A stretch of 64,000 nt of DNA from assembly GCA_019113295.1 (NCBI GenBank), contig DXHR01000018.1, forward strand, positions 186,001-250,000, written 5' to 3'. The position numbers were made by a program, and so were the translations under genes. A model generated the notes under the pieces. It saw only the letters and a program-made list of their open reading frames with translations. It had not been told where the DNA came from and made no database searches. This stretch comes from Candidatus Salinicoccus stercoripullorum (lineage in GTDB: Bacteria; Bacillota; Bacilli; Staphylococcales; Salinicoccaceae). Shown here one piece after another: positions 10,987 through 18,594 of the stretch. Numbering within the stretch: position 1 is the stretch's first letter; each line of letters starts with the position of its first letter.

Positions 10987-12960
10987 TCACCCTTCTGCTT
11001 TCAGTTCGAATAATGCATCCCTCAGTTCCGATGCTGTTTCGAAATCAAGGTCTTTTGCAGCCTGCTTCATGTCCTTCTCAAGCTGTTCGATGGTCTTTTC
11101 GCGTTCTTTCTTCGTCATCTTCCTGGACTGCTTGACGTCTTCCTTGTGTGCATCCTCCTTGATTTCCACTTCGGCGCTGATGGAATCGCGGATCTCCTTG
11201 GTGATGGTCGTCGGTGTGATGCCATGCTCCTCGTTGAATGCCATCTGCGTTTCACGGCGGCGTGCGGTTTCATCCAGTGCATAGCGCATGGAATCCGTAA
11301 TCTTGTCCGCATACATGATCACCATGCCCTCGCTGTTACGCGCCGCCCGCCCGATGGTCTGTACAAGGGAGCGGCTGGAGCGCAGGAATCCTTCCTTGTC
11401 CGCGTCAAGTATTGCCACAAGTGACACTTCCGGAATGTCGAGCCCTTCCCTGAGGAGGTTGATCCCGACGAGCACATCGAATGTGCCCATCCGCAGATCC
11501 CGGATGATTTCAATGCGTTCCAGCGTCTTTATCTCAGAGTGCAGGTACTGTACTTTGACCCCCGCCTCCTTCAGATAATCCGTCAGATCCTCCGACATCT
11601 TCTTTGTCAGTGTAGTGATCAGCACCCGTTCGTTCCTTTCGGCACGGGCAACAATCTCTTCAAGCAGGTCGTCAATCTGATGCTCACTCGGCCTGACATC
11701 GATTTCGGGATCGAGAAGCCCCGTCGGCCGGATGATCTGCTCGACCATCTTCTCGGTATGTTCAAGTTCATAAGGGCCCGGTGTGGCCGACACATAGAGC
11801 AGCTGCTGCGCTTTGGATTCGAATTCCCCAAACTGCAGCGGCCGGTTGTCCAGTGCACTCGGCAGTCTGAAACCATGGTCGACGAGCACCTGTTTACGTG
11901 CCTGGTCCCCGTTGTACATACCGCGGACCTGCGGCAGTGTGACGTGGGATTCATCGATCATGATGAGGAAATCATCGAAGTAGTCAAGCAGCGTATAAGG
12001 CGTGGACCCCATCGGTCTCAGCGTAAGATGGACGGAGTAGTTCTCGATGCCTGAACAGAATCCCATCTCCCGCATCATTTCAAGGTCGTAGTTCGTGCGC
12101 TGTTCGAGCCTCTGGGCCTCGAGAAGTTTATTGTCCGCGCGCAGTTTCTCAAGCTGTTCCCCGAGTTCTTTTTCAATGCGTTCGATAGCGACCCTCATCT
12201 TCTCGTCACGCGTGACGAAGTGGGAGGCAGGGAAGATCGCAGTGTGCTCGCGCTCGACAAGCACCTCGCCCGTCAGGTAGTTGACCTCTCTGATGCGGTC
12301 GATCTCATCGCCGAAGAACTCAACGCGGATGCACTCTTCATCCTCGGATGCCGGGAACACTTCAACAATGTCGCCGCGCACGCGGAACGTCCCCCGCTTG
12401 AAATCGATATCGTTCCGCGTGTACTGTATGTCAACCAGTTTGCGCAGGAATTCATTGCGGTCTATCTGCATACCGACACGCGCACTCACGACCATCTCCC
12501 TGTATTCTTCAGGATTACCGAGGCCGTAGATGCAGCTGACGGATGAAATGATGATCACATCATCACGTTCAAAAAGCGCACTCGTCGCGGAGTGGCGCAA
12601 TTTGTCGATCTCCTCGTTGATCTGCGCGTCCTTCTCGATGAATGTGTCGGTCTGCGGCACATATGCCTCCGGCTGATAGTAGTCGTAGTAGCTTACAAAG
12701 TACTCTACCCTGTTATTCGGAAAGAATTCCTTGAATTCGCTGTACAGCTGCCCTGCCAGCGTCTTGTTATGGGCGATGATCAGAGTCGGCTTGCCGATCT
12801 CCTTTATCACCTGGCTCATCGTATATGTCTTGCCGGTGCCCGTCGCGCCGAGCAGCGTCTGGTGGCGGTTGCCGGAACGTATCTGTTCTGTCAGTTCCCT
12901 GATCGCCTTCGGCTGATCCCCAGCGGGTTCGAATTTAGAGACGATTTCAAATTGTGCCAT
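10987..12960 (-). CDS. uvrB: Excinuclease ABC subunit B
   Basis: UvrB is the damage-verifying helicase-like subunit that recruits UvrC. The Walker [15 protein letters not shown], the beta-hairpin region [20 protein letters not shown], the RGLLDPEID-type helicase region and a C-terminal UVR domain ([20 protein letters not shown]) are all present. I start at [16 protein letters not shown] (657 aa), which has GGGGGA 7 bases upstream; the track start is 5 residues earlier. A LexA-like box lies about 60 bases upstream. Confidence 0.99.
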   Translation of the reverse strand: MAQFEIVSKFEPAGDQPKAIRELTEQIRSGNRHQTLLGATGTGKTYTMSQVIKEIGKPTLIIAHNKTLAGQLYSEFKEFFPNNRVEYFVSYYDYYQPEAYVPQTDTFIEKDAQINEEIDKLRHSATSALFERDDVIIISSVSCIYGLGNPEEYREMVVSARVGMQIDRNEFLRKLVDIQYTRNDIDFKRGTFRVRGDIVEVFPASEDEECIRVEFFGDEIDRIREVNYLTGEVLVEREHTAIFPASHFVTRDEKMRVAIERIEKELGEQLEKLRADNKLLEAQRLEQRTNYDLEMMREMGFCSGIENYSVHLTLRPMGSTPYTLLDYFDDFLIMIDESHVTLPQVRGMYNGDQARKQVLVDHGFRLPSALDNRPLQFGEFESKAQQLLYVSATPGPYELEHTEKMVEQIIRPTGLLDPEIDVRPSEHQIDDLLEEIVARAERNERVLITTLTKKMSEDLTDYLKEAGVKVQYLHSEIKTLERIEIIRDLRMGTFDVLVGINLLREGLDIPEVSLVAILDADKEGFLRSSRSLVQTIGRAARNSEGMVIMYADKITDSMRYALDETARRRETQMAFNEEHGITPTTITKEIRDSISAEVEIKEDAHKEDVKQSRKMTKKEREKTIEQLEKDMKQAAKDLDFETASELRDALFELKAEG

Positions 12961-13008
12961 ATTCTCTTCCCCCATTTTATTCTGTACTCTATTATTCTAC
13001 CAAACAAA

Positions 13009-13044
13009 AAATAGAAATAACAAACATCTGTTCGGTTATTTCTA
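13009..13044 (-). terminator. Intrinsic terminator of csbA with a LexA-like box in its loop
   Basis: TAGAAATAAC and GTTATTTCTA form a perfect 10-base stem, followed on the minus strand by TATTTTTTG. The stem begins at the csbA stop codon. The loop is almost exactly the LexA-like box at 13021-13034. Confidence 0.7.
13021..13034 (-). promoter_or_regulatory. LexA (SOS) box upstream of uvrBA
   Basis: On the minus strand the site reads CGAACAGATGTTTG, one base from the Gram-positive consensus CGAAC-N4-GTTCG. It is about 60 bases upstream of uvrB, next to TTGTTA and TAGAAT, which could be -35 and -10 boxes with an 18-base spacer. uvrBA is a classic member of the SOS regulon. Confidence 0.7.
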
Positions 13045-13278
13045 CTCGTCTTCCACTTTATCCAGATTATATAATTCCACAAGCATGTAGCCGATGACGA
13101 TCGACAGCGAGTCGATGAAGATCACCCACTCGGAAGGATAGAATCCCCGGTATATGGAAACGCCGAAAATGATGAAGGTCAATATTACCGCAACATATTT
13201 GTTCCGCGTCATGCGGGTGAAGAACACGACGGTCACAGCCGGTACGACCATGGCCATCATATACCAGTAAAGGTCCAC
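13042..13278 (-). CDS. csbA: CsbA-family small membrane protein
   Basis: The 78-residue protein has about three hydrophobic segments (MVVPAVTVVFF, VAVILTFIIFGVSIY, VIFIDSLSIVIGYMLVEL) and resembles CsbA, a SigB-controlled membrane protein encoded directly upstream of uvrB in B. subtilis. Function is unknown. Translation probably starts at a GTG at 13278, with AGGAG about 11 bases upstream inside the end of the preceding gene. A terminator directly follows its stop codon. Confidence 0.75.
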   Translation of the reverse strand: MDLYWYMMAMVVPAVTVVFFTRMTRNKYVAVILTFIIFGVSIYRGFYPSEWVIFIDSLSIVIGYMLVELYNLDKVEDE

Positions 13279-13283
13279 TGGCC

Positions 13284-13922
13284 CTATATCTCCTTATCCA
13301 TTATCGATTCAGTGATTTCCATGAGTTCCGTGCGGGGGATGAAACGTTCCTTCAGCATATCCGACAATATATTCCCGAGGAAATCCTGCACACATGCAAG
13401 ATGCGAAAATTTCTTTATTGTCACGAGCGACATTTCATAGATTTCGAAGAATAGAGGTTCCGGGTTCCGCTTCTGTATCTCCCCGAACGATTCATACAGC
13501 AGATCGATCTTATCCGCGACGGAGAGGATCTGCCCTTCCAGTGTCTCATCCTTCCCTTCCTTCAGACGACGCTTGTAGATCTCCTGATACTGCTCTGGGA
13601 ATTCCTCCTCGATGAAGCGGGAGGTCATCGTCTCCTCCACTTCCATAAACAGCATATTGAGCTCGCCTGACGCATATTTTACAGGCGTCTTGATGTCCCC
13701 GGTAAAGATTTCGGGATAGTCATGATTCAGCGCCTTTTCGTAAAGATCCTTCCAGTTGACCTCGCTGCCGTGATATTCCTCGACCGTCCCCAGATACTGG
13801 GCAATCTTCGTCACCTTAAAAGAATGTGCGGCAACATTATGTTCCTGGTACTTGAACTTGCCCGGACAGCGGATCAGCTTCTCCAGGTCGTTCAGACTCT
13901 TAAAATACTGATGTACACCCAT
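13284..13922 (-). CDS. HD-domain hydrolase, YfbR-like nucleotidase
   Basis: The 212-residue protein has HD-family metal-binding residues in the order expected for YfbR-type 5'-deoxynucleotidases: EHNVAAHSF, then the HD pair in ALNHDYPEIFTGDIKTPVKY, and later LSVADKIDLLYE. YfbR enzymes remove phosphate from deoxynucleoside monophosphates; the substrate here is not proven. Its ATG shares one base with the stop of the ResA-like gene (TAATG) and AGGAGG lies 7 bases upstream, so the pair is translationally coupled. csbA follows after 5 bases. Confidence 0.8.
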   Translation of the reverse strand: MGVHQYFKSLNDLEKLIRCPGKFKYQEHNVAAHSFKVTKIAQYLGTVEEYHGSEVNWKDLYEKALNHDYPEIFTGDIKTPVKYASGELNMLFMEVEETMTSRFIEEEFPEQYQEIYKRRLKEGKDETLEGQILSVADKIDLLYESFGEIQKRNPEPLFFEIYEMSLVTIKKFSHLACVQDFLGNILSDMLKERFIPRTELMEITESIMDKEI

Positions 13923-14509
13923 TACGACTCCTCCTTCACATAGTTGACATAGCTGTCTATCAAGTCTGTGCCGACTTCACCGATATAGGCGCGGACAATC
14001 GTCCCTTCACTGTCGACGAAAAATGTTGTCGGCATCAGATGGATCTTGTAAGATTCAATTGCCGCCGGCTCATCGGCGAACTCGTAGACCGGATATGTAA
14101 CCCCGAATTCCTCGAGGAACTTATCCCGGCTGCTGTCACTGTCGTCAATGCTGATGCCGACTACATCGAGTGACTCCCCGCCGCGTGAGTCCTGATACTC
14201 GATCAGCTCCGGCGTCTCCCGGCGGCATGGATCGCACCAGGAGGCGAAGAAATTGACCACCGTGACATCATTGGATGCGATCGTTTCACGGAATGATCCG
14301 CTGTCATTGATCACCCCTGTGAATTCCCCGTCGAGGATGTTCCGTCCGACAGCATGGTGATTGTCCCGGCCCTCAGAAGTCTGAAGCGTCTCGAGCGACT
14401 GCTGCTGCAGCCGTTCATCCGAAACATTGAGGACCGCTGCAATGCCGGCACCGACCAGTACGAAGAAAGCCGCAAGTGCAATTATGATGATGATATTTTT
14501 CTTGTTCAT
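13922..14509 (-). CDS. Membrane-anchored thiol-disulfide oxidoreductase (ResA/TlpA-like)
   Basis: The 195-residue protein has one N-terminal membrane segment (IIIIIALAAFFVLVGAGIAAVL) that should place the rest outside the cell. The thioredoxin-fold domain carries the active site FFASWCDPCRRETPEL, then DSSRDKFLEEFGVTYPVYEF and a cis-proline region HLMPTTFFVD. ResA-type proteins keep apocytochrome c heme-binding cysteines reduced, and the c-type cytochrome gene cccB lies 2.4 kb away. Other TlpA-family roles are possible. No good SD is seen before the ATG. Confidence 0.83.
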   Translation of the reverse strand: MNKKNIIIIIALAAFFVLVGAGIAAVLNVSDERLQQQSLETLQTSEGRDNHHAVGRNILDGEFTGVINDSGSFRETIASNDVTVVNFFASWCDPCRRETPELIEYQDSRGGESLDVVGISIDDSDSSRDKFLEEFGVTYPVYEFADEPAAIESYKIHLMPTTFFVDSEGTIVRAYIGEVGTDLIDSYVNYVKEES

Positions 14510-14582
14510 GGAAACAACATACCTAACTCTATTATTTCAACCATTTTAACACATGCGCGTGAAGTATCCAGTTTTTCGCGCA

Positions 14583-14614
14583 TAAAAAAGACATCCCGCA
14601 TAATGTGCGGGATG
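14583..14614 (-). terminator. Rho-independent terminator of the NlpC/P60 gene
   Basis: catcccgca and tgcgggatg form a 9-base stem with a 5-base loop, followed on the minus strand by TCTTTTTTA. Confidence 0.9.
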
Positions 14615-14636
14615 CCAGTCGATCTGAATATCGGTA

Positions 14637-15323
14637 TTAGTAAGTGTAGTAGCCGTCCACTGTTCCGCTTACGTAGCTTACAGAACGTTCGCCGACGCCT
14701 TCTGACGGGTTCAGTGCATCGATCATCTGGCCATTGCCGATGTAGATGCCAACATGCGTTCCGCCGTTGAAGAATACGAGGTCACCCGGCTGTGGATTGG
14801 AAGTCGGAGTACCCGCCGCTTTTTGCGCTGCAGCAGTTCTTGGGATGTCTTTGCCGGTGAACTGTTTCATGAATTGCTGAGTCAGTGCTGAGCAGTCCAC
14901 CGCTGTTGCGGAGTTTCCGCCGTATACGTAGGATTTACCTGCCGCTACTGACTGGGCAACTGATGCTGCGTTGCCGCCTGAAACATTTGTGTTTTCAACC
15001 GGAGCCGGTGCAGCCGGTGCATCGTACTCCTCTACTGCAGGCGCTTCTTCTTCTACTGCAGGTGCTTCTTCTACTGCAGGTGCTTCATAGGACTGTTCAG
15101 TTTCTACAGACTGGGAAGCTTCATTGCCGTATGAATAATCGTATTCATTGTCTTCATAAGTATAAGAATAGCTCTCATAGTTTGATACTGAAGTTGAACT
15201 TGACTGCTCAGAGTGATTTGCTGCGCTGTCGTTTCCGCCGCCGTATGCCGCTGCGTCTACGTTGCCAGCCGCCACTCCTGTCAATGCTGTAACCGTCGCT
15301 ACTGAAAATAACATTTTCTTCAT
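14637..15323 (-). CDS. Secreted NlpC/P60 peptidoglycan hydrolase
   Basis: This 228-residue protein has a Sec signal peptide (MKKMLFSVATVTALTGVAAGNVDA), a low-complexity Tyr/Glu/Ala/Pro linker with repeated APAVEE units, and a C-terminal NlpC/P60 domain from about residue 130. Catalytic Cys is in AVDCSALTQQF and His in GTHVGIYIGNG. The third residue, usually His in the following strand (VHAS-type), reads Asp here (QMIDALNPSEG). Such enzymes cut D-Glu-diamino acid or cross-bridge bonds. It shares signal, linker and promoter with the CHAP gene upstream, so the two are paralogues with different catalytic domains. It is expected to be in the WalKR regulon. Confidence 0.88.
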   Translation of the reverse strand: MKKMLFSVATVTALTGVAAGNVDAAAYGGGNDSAANHSEQSSSTSVSNYESYSYTYEDNEYDYSYGNEASQSVETEQSYEAPAVEEAPAVEEEAPAVEEYDAPAAPAPVENTNVSGGNAASVAQSVAAGKSYVYGGNSATAVDCSALTQQFMKQFTGKDIPRTAAAQKAAGTPTSNPQPGDLVFFNGGTHVGIYIGNGQMIDALNPSEGVGERSVSYVSGTVDGYYTY

Positions 15324-15474
15324 AATAAAAATATCCTCCTAATTTCCCCTGTCTCAAAACTCAACTCTTATCTCTCTATGTACCTTGATCGGGTAAATTT
15401 CTTTATTGATTATTTAAATTGATATTCAATTTGCAAATAGTCCTGAAAGGAACCGCCCTTCGACTACGATCAAA

Positions 15475-15524
15475 ACTATAGCACACATAAAACATGATTG
15501 GGGCCTTTGTAACCCATTTGTAAC
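15475..15524 (-). promoter_or_regulatory. WalR box and extended -10 promoter of the NlpC/P60 gene
   Basis: TGTAAC-N5-TGTAAC at 15508-15524 (plus-strand reading) matches the WalR/YycF consensus TGTWAH-N5-TGTWAH. On the minus strand it is followed after 27 bases by TGCTATAGT, an extended -10 element, within TGTGTGCTATAGTTTTG. The 5' UTR would be about 145 bases. The CHAP gene has the same arrangement. Confidence 0.8.
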
Positions 15525-15790
15525 CTAATCGAAAAAACTGAAATGCAATGTAAAAGATGAGACAATTCAGATGAAAAGCCGGAGTGTACGGCATGACAGG
15601 GGTATACAGTCATGCAAATACGTTTTATGACGATTCCGGGACTGCAAGATTACATATGGAATTATTATGTAAACCGTGTTTTTCCTGCGTTTCAGGAGCA
15701 GTTTTCTGTCTGTTTGCCGATCCCGCCCCGGTGAAAAAAGAACGCCGCCACCCTTTACATCAGAAGGTAATGACGGCCGGTCAAAAGTTT
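15525..15790. other. Spacer between the two hydrolase genes, no gene recognised
   Basis: A plus-strand ORF (15584-15844) lies here, but it runs into the end of the CHAP gene on the other strand, has no SD and no recognisable domain. I see no strong terminator after the CHAP gene. Confidence 0.5.
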
Positions 15791-16477
15791 TTATTTTATG
15801 AAATCATAGGACGCAGCAGCACTAGCGCTTATTGTTCTTGTTGATTCTACGCCAAATCCGCCATTCCAGTTCATTTCTGAAACCTGGATGGAGCCGTCGG
15901 CATTGACTGCTTCAACGACAGCCACATGACCCATGCTGCCGGCGCCTCCCTGACCTGGATCAAGCTGCATGATTGCACCCACTGAAGGTGAATTGCTTAC
16001 TGTCATCCCTGAGCCGAGGGCTGCACTGTCCCAGTTGGATGCATTGCCCCAGCTGTTGCTGACGGATACTCCCATCTCATTAAGACGTTCATATACATGC
16101 CACGTGCAGTCGCCCTGGGTATAATGGTTTGCTGCAGACGCTGCTGTGTCACCGGCTGGTGCCGGTGCGGATGGTTCTTCATATTCCGCAGTCTGCGGCG
16201 CAGGTGCTGACGGTGCATCATATTCTTCGACTGCCGGCGCTTCGTATGTTGTGTCTGCCGTTTCCTGAGAAGCCTGGTCACCATAGGAATAAGTATATCC
16301 ATCTTCTTCATAGGAGTATGAATAATCCTCATACTCTGAGACCGCCGATGCTGCTGCCTGTTCCGTATTGTCTACAGTATGGTCCTGTCCTTCGTCGAAT
16401 CCTCCCGCTTCTGCATTTCCTGTCGCCACTCCTGTAATCGCCGTGGCTGTCGCCAATGAAAACAACGTTTTCTTCAT
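15791..16477 (-). CDS. Secreted CHAP-domain amidase/endopeptidase (SsaA-like)
   Basis: This 228-residue protein (from MKKTLFSLATATAITG, preceded by AGGAGG 11 bases upstream) has a signal peptide, a Tyr/Glu-rich linker (YSYSYEEDGYTYSYGDQ) and a C-terminal CHAP domain of about 110 residues. Catalytic Cys is in QGDCTWHVYERLNEMG, His in MGHVAVVEAV and the polar third residue in SEMNWNG. CHAP proteins such as staphylococcal SsaA act as peptidoglycan amidases or endopeptidases. The signal and linker resemble those of the NlpC/P60 protein encoded downstream, and both genes carry WalR boxes, which suggests joint control during wall growth. Confidence 0.9.
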   Translation of the reverse strand: MKKTLFSLATATAITGVATGNAEAGGFDEGQDHTVDNTEQAAASAVSEYEDYSYSYEEDGYTYSYGDQASQETADTTYEAPAVEEYDAPSAPAPQTAEYEEPSAPAPAGDTAASAANHYTQGDCTWHVYERLNEMGVSVSNSWGNASNWDSAALGSGMTVSNSPSVGAIMQLDPGQGGAGSMGHVAVVEAVNADGSIQVSEMNWNGGFGVESTRTISASAAASYDFIK

Positions 16478-16621
16478 AGTAAGTAAATCCTCCTGTATTT
16501 CCCTAAACCCAAAATTCAAGTCTTCTCTCTATATCCCTCAATTGGGCAACAATATTATTCCGCTCAATTGGTATTCAATTTTAAAGTGGTCAAAGTGCAT
16601 GCCTCTTCGATCACGTCCAAA

Positions 16622-16671
16622 ACTATAGCACACACCACCCCCTTTTTGGTGGGTTGTAACTGACTTGTAAA
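16622..16671 (-). promoter_or_regulatory. WalR box and extended -10 promoter of the CHAP gene
   Basis: TGTAAC-N5-TGTAAA at 16655-16671 matches the WalR consensus. TGCTATAGT follows on the minus strand after the same 27-base gap as at the NlpC/P60 gene. The transcribed leader shares blocks such as TATAGTTTTG, AATTGAATA and AGAGAGA with the other gene. Confidence 0.8.
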
Positions 16672-16689
16672 CGAAAGGAAATGACATTT

Positions 16690-16900
16690 TCGACTTCGTA
16701 ATACAGTAGTTTAATTTTACATCGGAGATGGTGGCTGATGTGATGGGATTATGATTTCAGCCGTGTTATTTTACATGGAATTTACTTCAAAATATATTAC
16801 AGACTCATTTTAGTATTTCGCAGGAGGAGAGGATGAACTCCCCTGAAACAAAGGTTCCAAAATGATGAAGTGGGAATCATGCACCCAGTCGCGCTGCAAA
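16690..16900. other. Intergenic stretch without recognised gene
   Basis: Between the CHAP promoter and the cccB terminator I see no supported ORF. The track ORFs that touch this stretch are shadows of cccB. Confidence 0.5.
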
Positions 16901-16902
16901 CT

Positions 16903-16934
16903 GAAAAAACGCAGAATCCTTTTGGATTCTGCGT
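16903..16934 (-). terminator. Rho-independent terminator of cccB
   Basis: acgcagaatcc and ggattctgcgt form a perfect 11-base stem with a TTTT loop, followed on the minus strand by a T6 tract. Confidence 0.92.
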
Positions 16935-16953
16935 CCGCGGTTCTTGCAAATTT

Positions 16954-17346
16954 TTATTCAGATTTCTGTGATGCCAGCCATGTAACGAGTGCATCGAGAC
17001 TTTCTTCATCTGACACGAGGCCGCCCGGCATGCCATCCCCGCCTTCTTCGATCTGGGTCCGTATTTCATCTTCGGAATATTCACTTCCCACATTTGTGAG
17101 TGGTGGTCCGGATGCACCTGAAAGATCTTCACCGTGACAACTTATACAGTTGCTCTGTTCGTATGTCTGCTTGGCGAGTTCGGTATCCGACGAATCGGCA
17201 TCGTCGCCTTCCTCACCGCTTTCTTCAGTAGTGACCCCTTCATCCGCCGGCTGGTCTGACTCGTCTTCGCCGCCTTCGCCGTCTCCGCCGCAGGCACCGA
17301 GTACGAGTACCAGGGCAAAACTCATAAGCAGCCAGAATTTCTTCAT
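16954..17346 (-). CDS. cccB: Lipoprotein cytochrome c-551
   Basis: The 130-residue protein has a lipoprotein signal (MKKFWLLMSFALVLVLGAC) with lipobox LGAC, an acidic Asp/Glu/Ser linker, then a small c-type cytochrome domain with the heme site SNCISCHGEDLSG and a distal methionine in GGDGMPGGLVS. CccB carries electrons to terminal oxidases at the outer membrane face. GGGGGG lies 5-8 bases before two tandem ATGs (17349 and 17346). It is flanked by prfB as in B. subtilis and staphylococci. Lgt encoded in this window would lipidate it, and the ResA-like protein could prepare its heme site. Confidence 0.92.
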   Translation of the reverse strand: MKKFWLLMSFALVLVLGACGGDGEGGEDESDQPADEGVTTEESGEEGDDADSSDTELAKQTYEQSNCISCHGEDLSGASGPPLTNVGSEYSEDEIRTQIEEGGDGMPGGLVSDEESLDALVTWLASQKSE

Positions 17347-17432
17347 CATCAAAGCCCCCCTGATATTAAATAGTATACACCTATCCCATACCCCCAAATC
17401 CATCACAGTCAAACAACCGCAGAGCATTTGTC

Positions 17433-17466
17433 ACAAAATAAAGGACGCCTCCAAAGAGACGCCCTT
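17433..17466 (-). terminator. Terminator of prfB
   Basis: On the minus strand AAGGGCGTCTC pairs with GAGGCGTCCTT (two G-T pairs), followed by TTTATTTTG. Confidence 0.8.
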
Positions 17467-17475
17467 CATCATATA

Positions 17476-18577
17476 TTACATATTCAGCCTGAGATAGGCT
17501 TCAATGAACGGTGACAATCCGCCGTCCATGACTTTGTCTGTATTGCCGACTTCGTAGTTGGTCCTGTGGTCCTTGACCATGGAGTAGGGATGGAATACGT
17601 AGGACCGGATCTGGCTGCCCCAGCCGATCTCTTTCTGCTCTCCCTTGATTGCTGCGATTTCCGCCTTCTGATCTTCAAGTTCTTTCTGGTAGAGCTTGGA
17701 TTTCAGCATATTCATCGCCTGTTCACGGTTTTTGATCTGTGAGCGTTCGTTCTGGCATGTGACGACGATGCCTGTCGGATGGTGTGTAATCCTGACGGCG
17801 GAGTCGGTCGTATTGACGTGCTGTCCTCCGGCACCGCTGGCACGGTATGTGTCGATGGATATGTCTTCACTCTTCACTTCAACCTGGATTTCCGTGTTGT
17901 CGAACTGCGGTGTCACTTCACATGACACGAATGAAGTATGCCGTCTGCCGGATGAATCGAAAGGTGATATACGCACGAGGCGGTGGACGCCTTTTTCCGC
18001 CTTCAGCAAGCCGTATGCATTCACACCCCTGATGGAGAGTGTCACACTTTTCACGCCGGCTTCGTCTCCGTCCTGGTAGTCGAGTGTCTCAACTTTCCAT
18101 CCCTGCCCTTCTGCATACCTCTGGTACATGCGGAGCAGCATTTCAGCCCAGTCCTGGGATTCTGTGCCGCCCGCTCCGGGATGCAGTTCGAGTATTGCAC
18201 TCAGATGGTCGTGTTCATCATCGAGAAGGATATTGAGTTCATATGCATCAACTTTCTTCTGTGTCTCGCGGACGCTCTCCTCGATCATTTCCCTCATATC
18301 CTCGTCATTCTCTTCCTTCAGCAGTTCATGGGAGACTTCGATGTCCTCAACGTCTGCTTCTATCTCACGGAAGCCCTCGACGATCTTCTTCAGATGATTG
18401 TTCGCGTCGATGACTTCCTGGGCTTTCTCCTGATTGTTCCAGAACCCGGGATCTGCCATGCGTTCTTCATATTCCCTTATTTGGGTCTCTTTTTCCTCGA
18501 GGTCAAAGAGACCCCCTGAAATCGTCCAATTTGCCGTGCATATCCTGGACGAAATTTTTCACTTCATGCAATTCCAT
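17476..18577 (-). CDS. prfB: Peptide chain release factor 2, with programmed +1 frameshift
   Basis: RF2 ends translation at UGA and UAA. The track shows only the second part (17476-18459). The real gene starts at the ATG at 18577: 24 codons ([24 protein letters not shown]), an in-frame TGA at 18503-18505, then a +1 shift into [22 protein letters not shown]. The total is about 366 aa, normal for RF2. The stop-recognition SPF tripeptide ([11 protein letters not shown]) and the catalytic GGQ ([16 protein letters not shown]) are present. It follows secA after 17 bases and is very probably co-transcribed with it. Confidence 0.98.
18503..18517 (-). promoter_or_regulatory. prfB programmed frameshift site
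   Basis: The minus strand reads AGGGGGTCTCTTTGA followed by C: an SD-like AGGGGG three bases before the slippery CTT, then in-frame stop TGA and a C. This is the canonical autoregulatory element. When RF2 is scarce the ribosome slips +1 and makes more RF2. Confidence 0.97.
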
Positions 18578-18594
18578 AAAATTTCCTTCTTTCT

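Noticed and set aside
15584-15844. 86-codon plus-strand ORF between the two hydrolase genes
   Set aside because: It runs into the end of the CHAP gene on the other strand, has no SD and no recognisable domain.
17476-18577. Apparent frameshift or broken prfB
   Set aside because: The in-frame TGA with AGGGGG-TCT-CTT-TGA-C is the known programmed frameshift of RF2, not a mutation.
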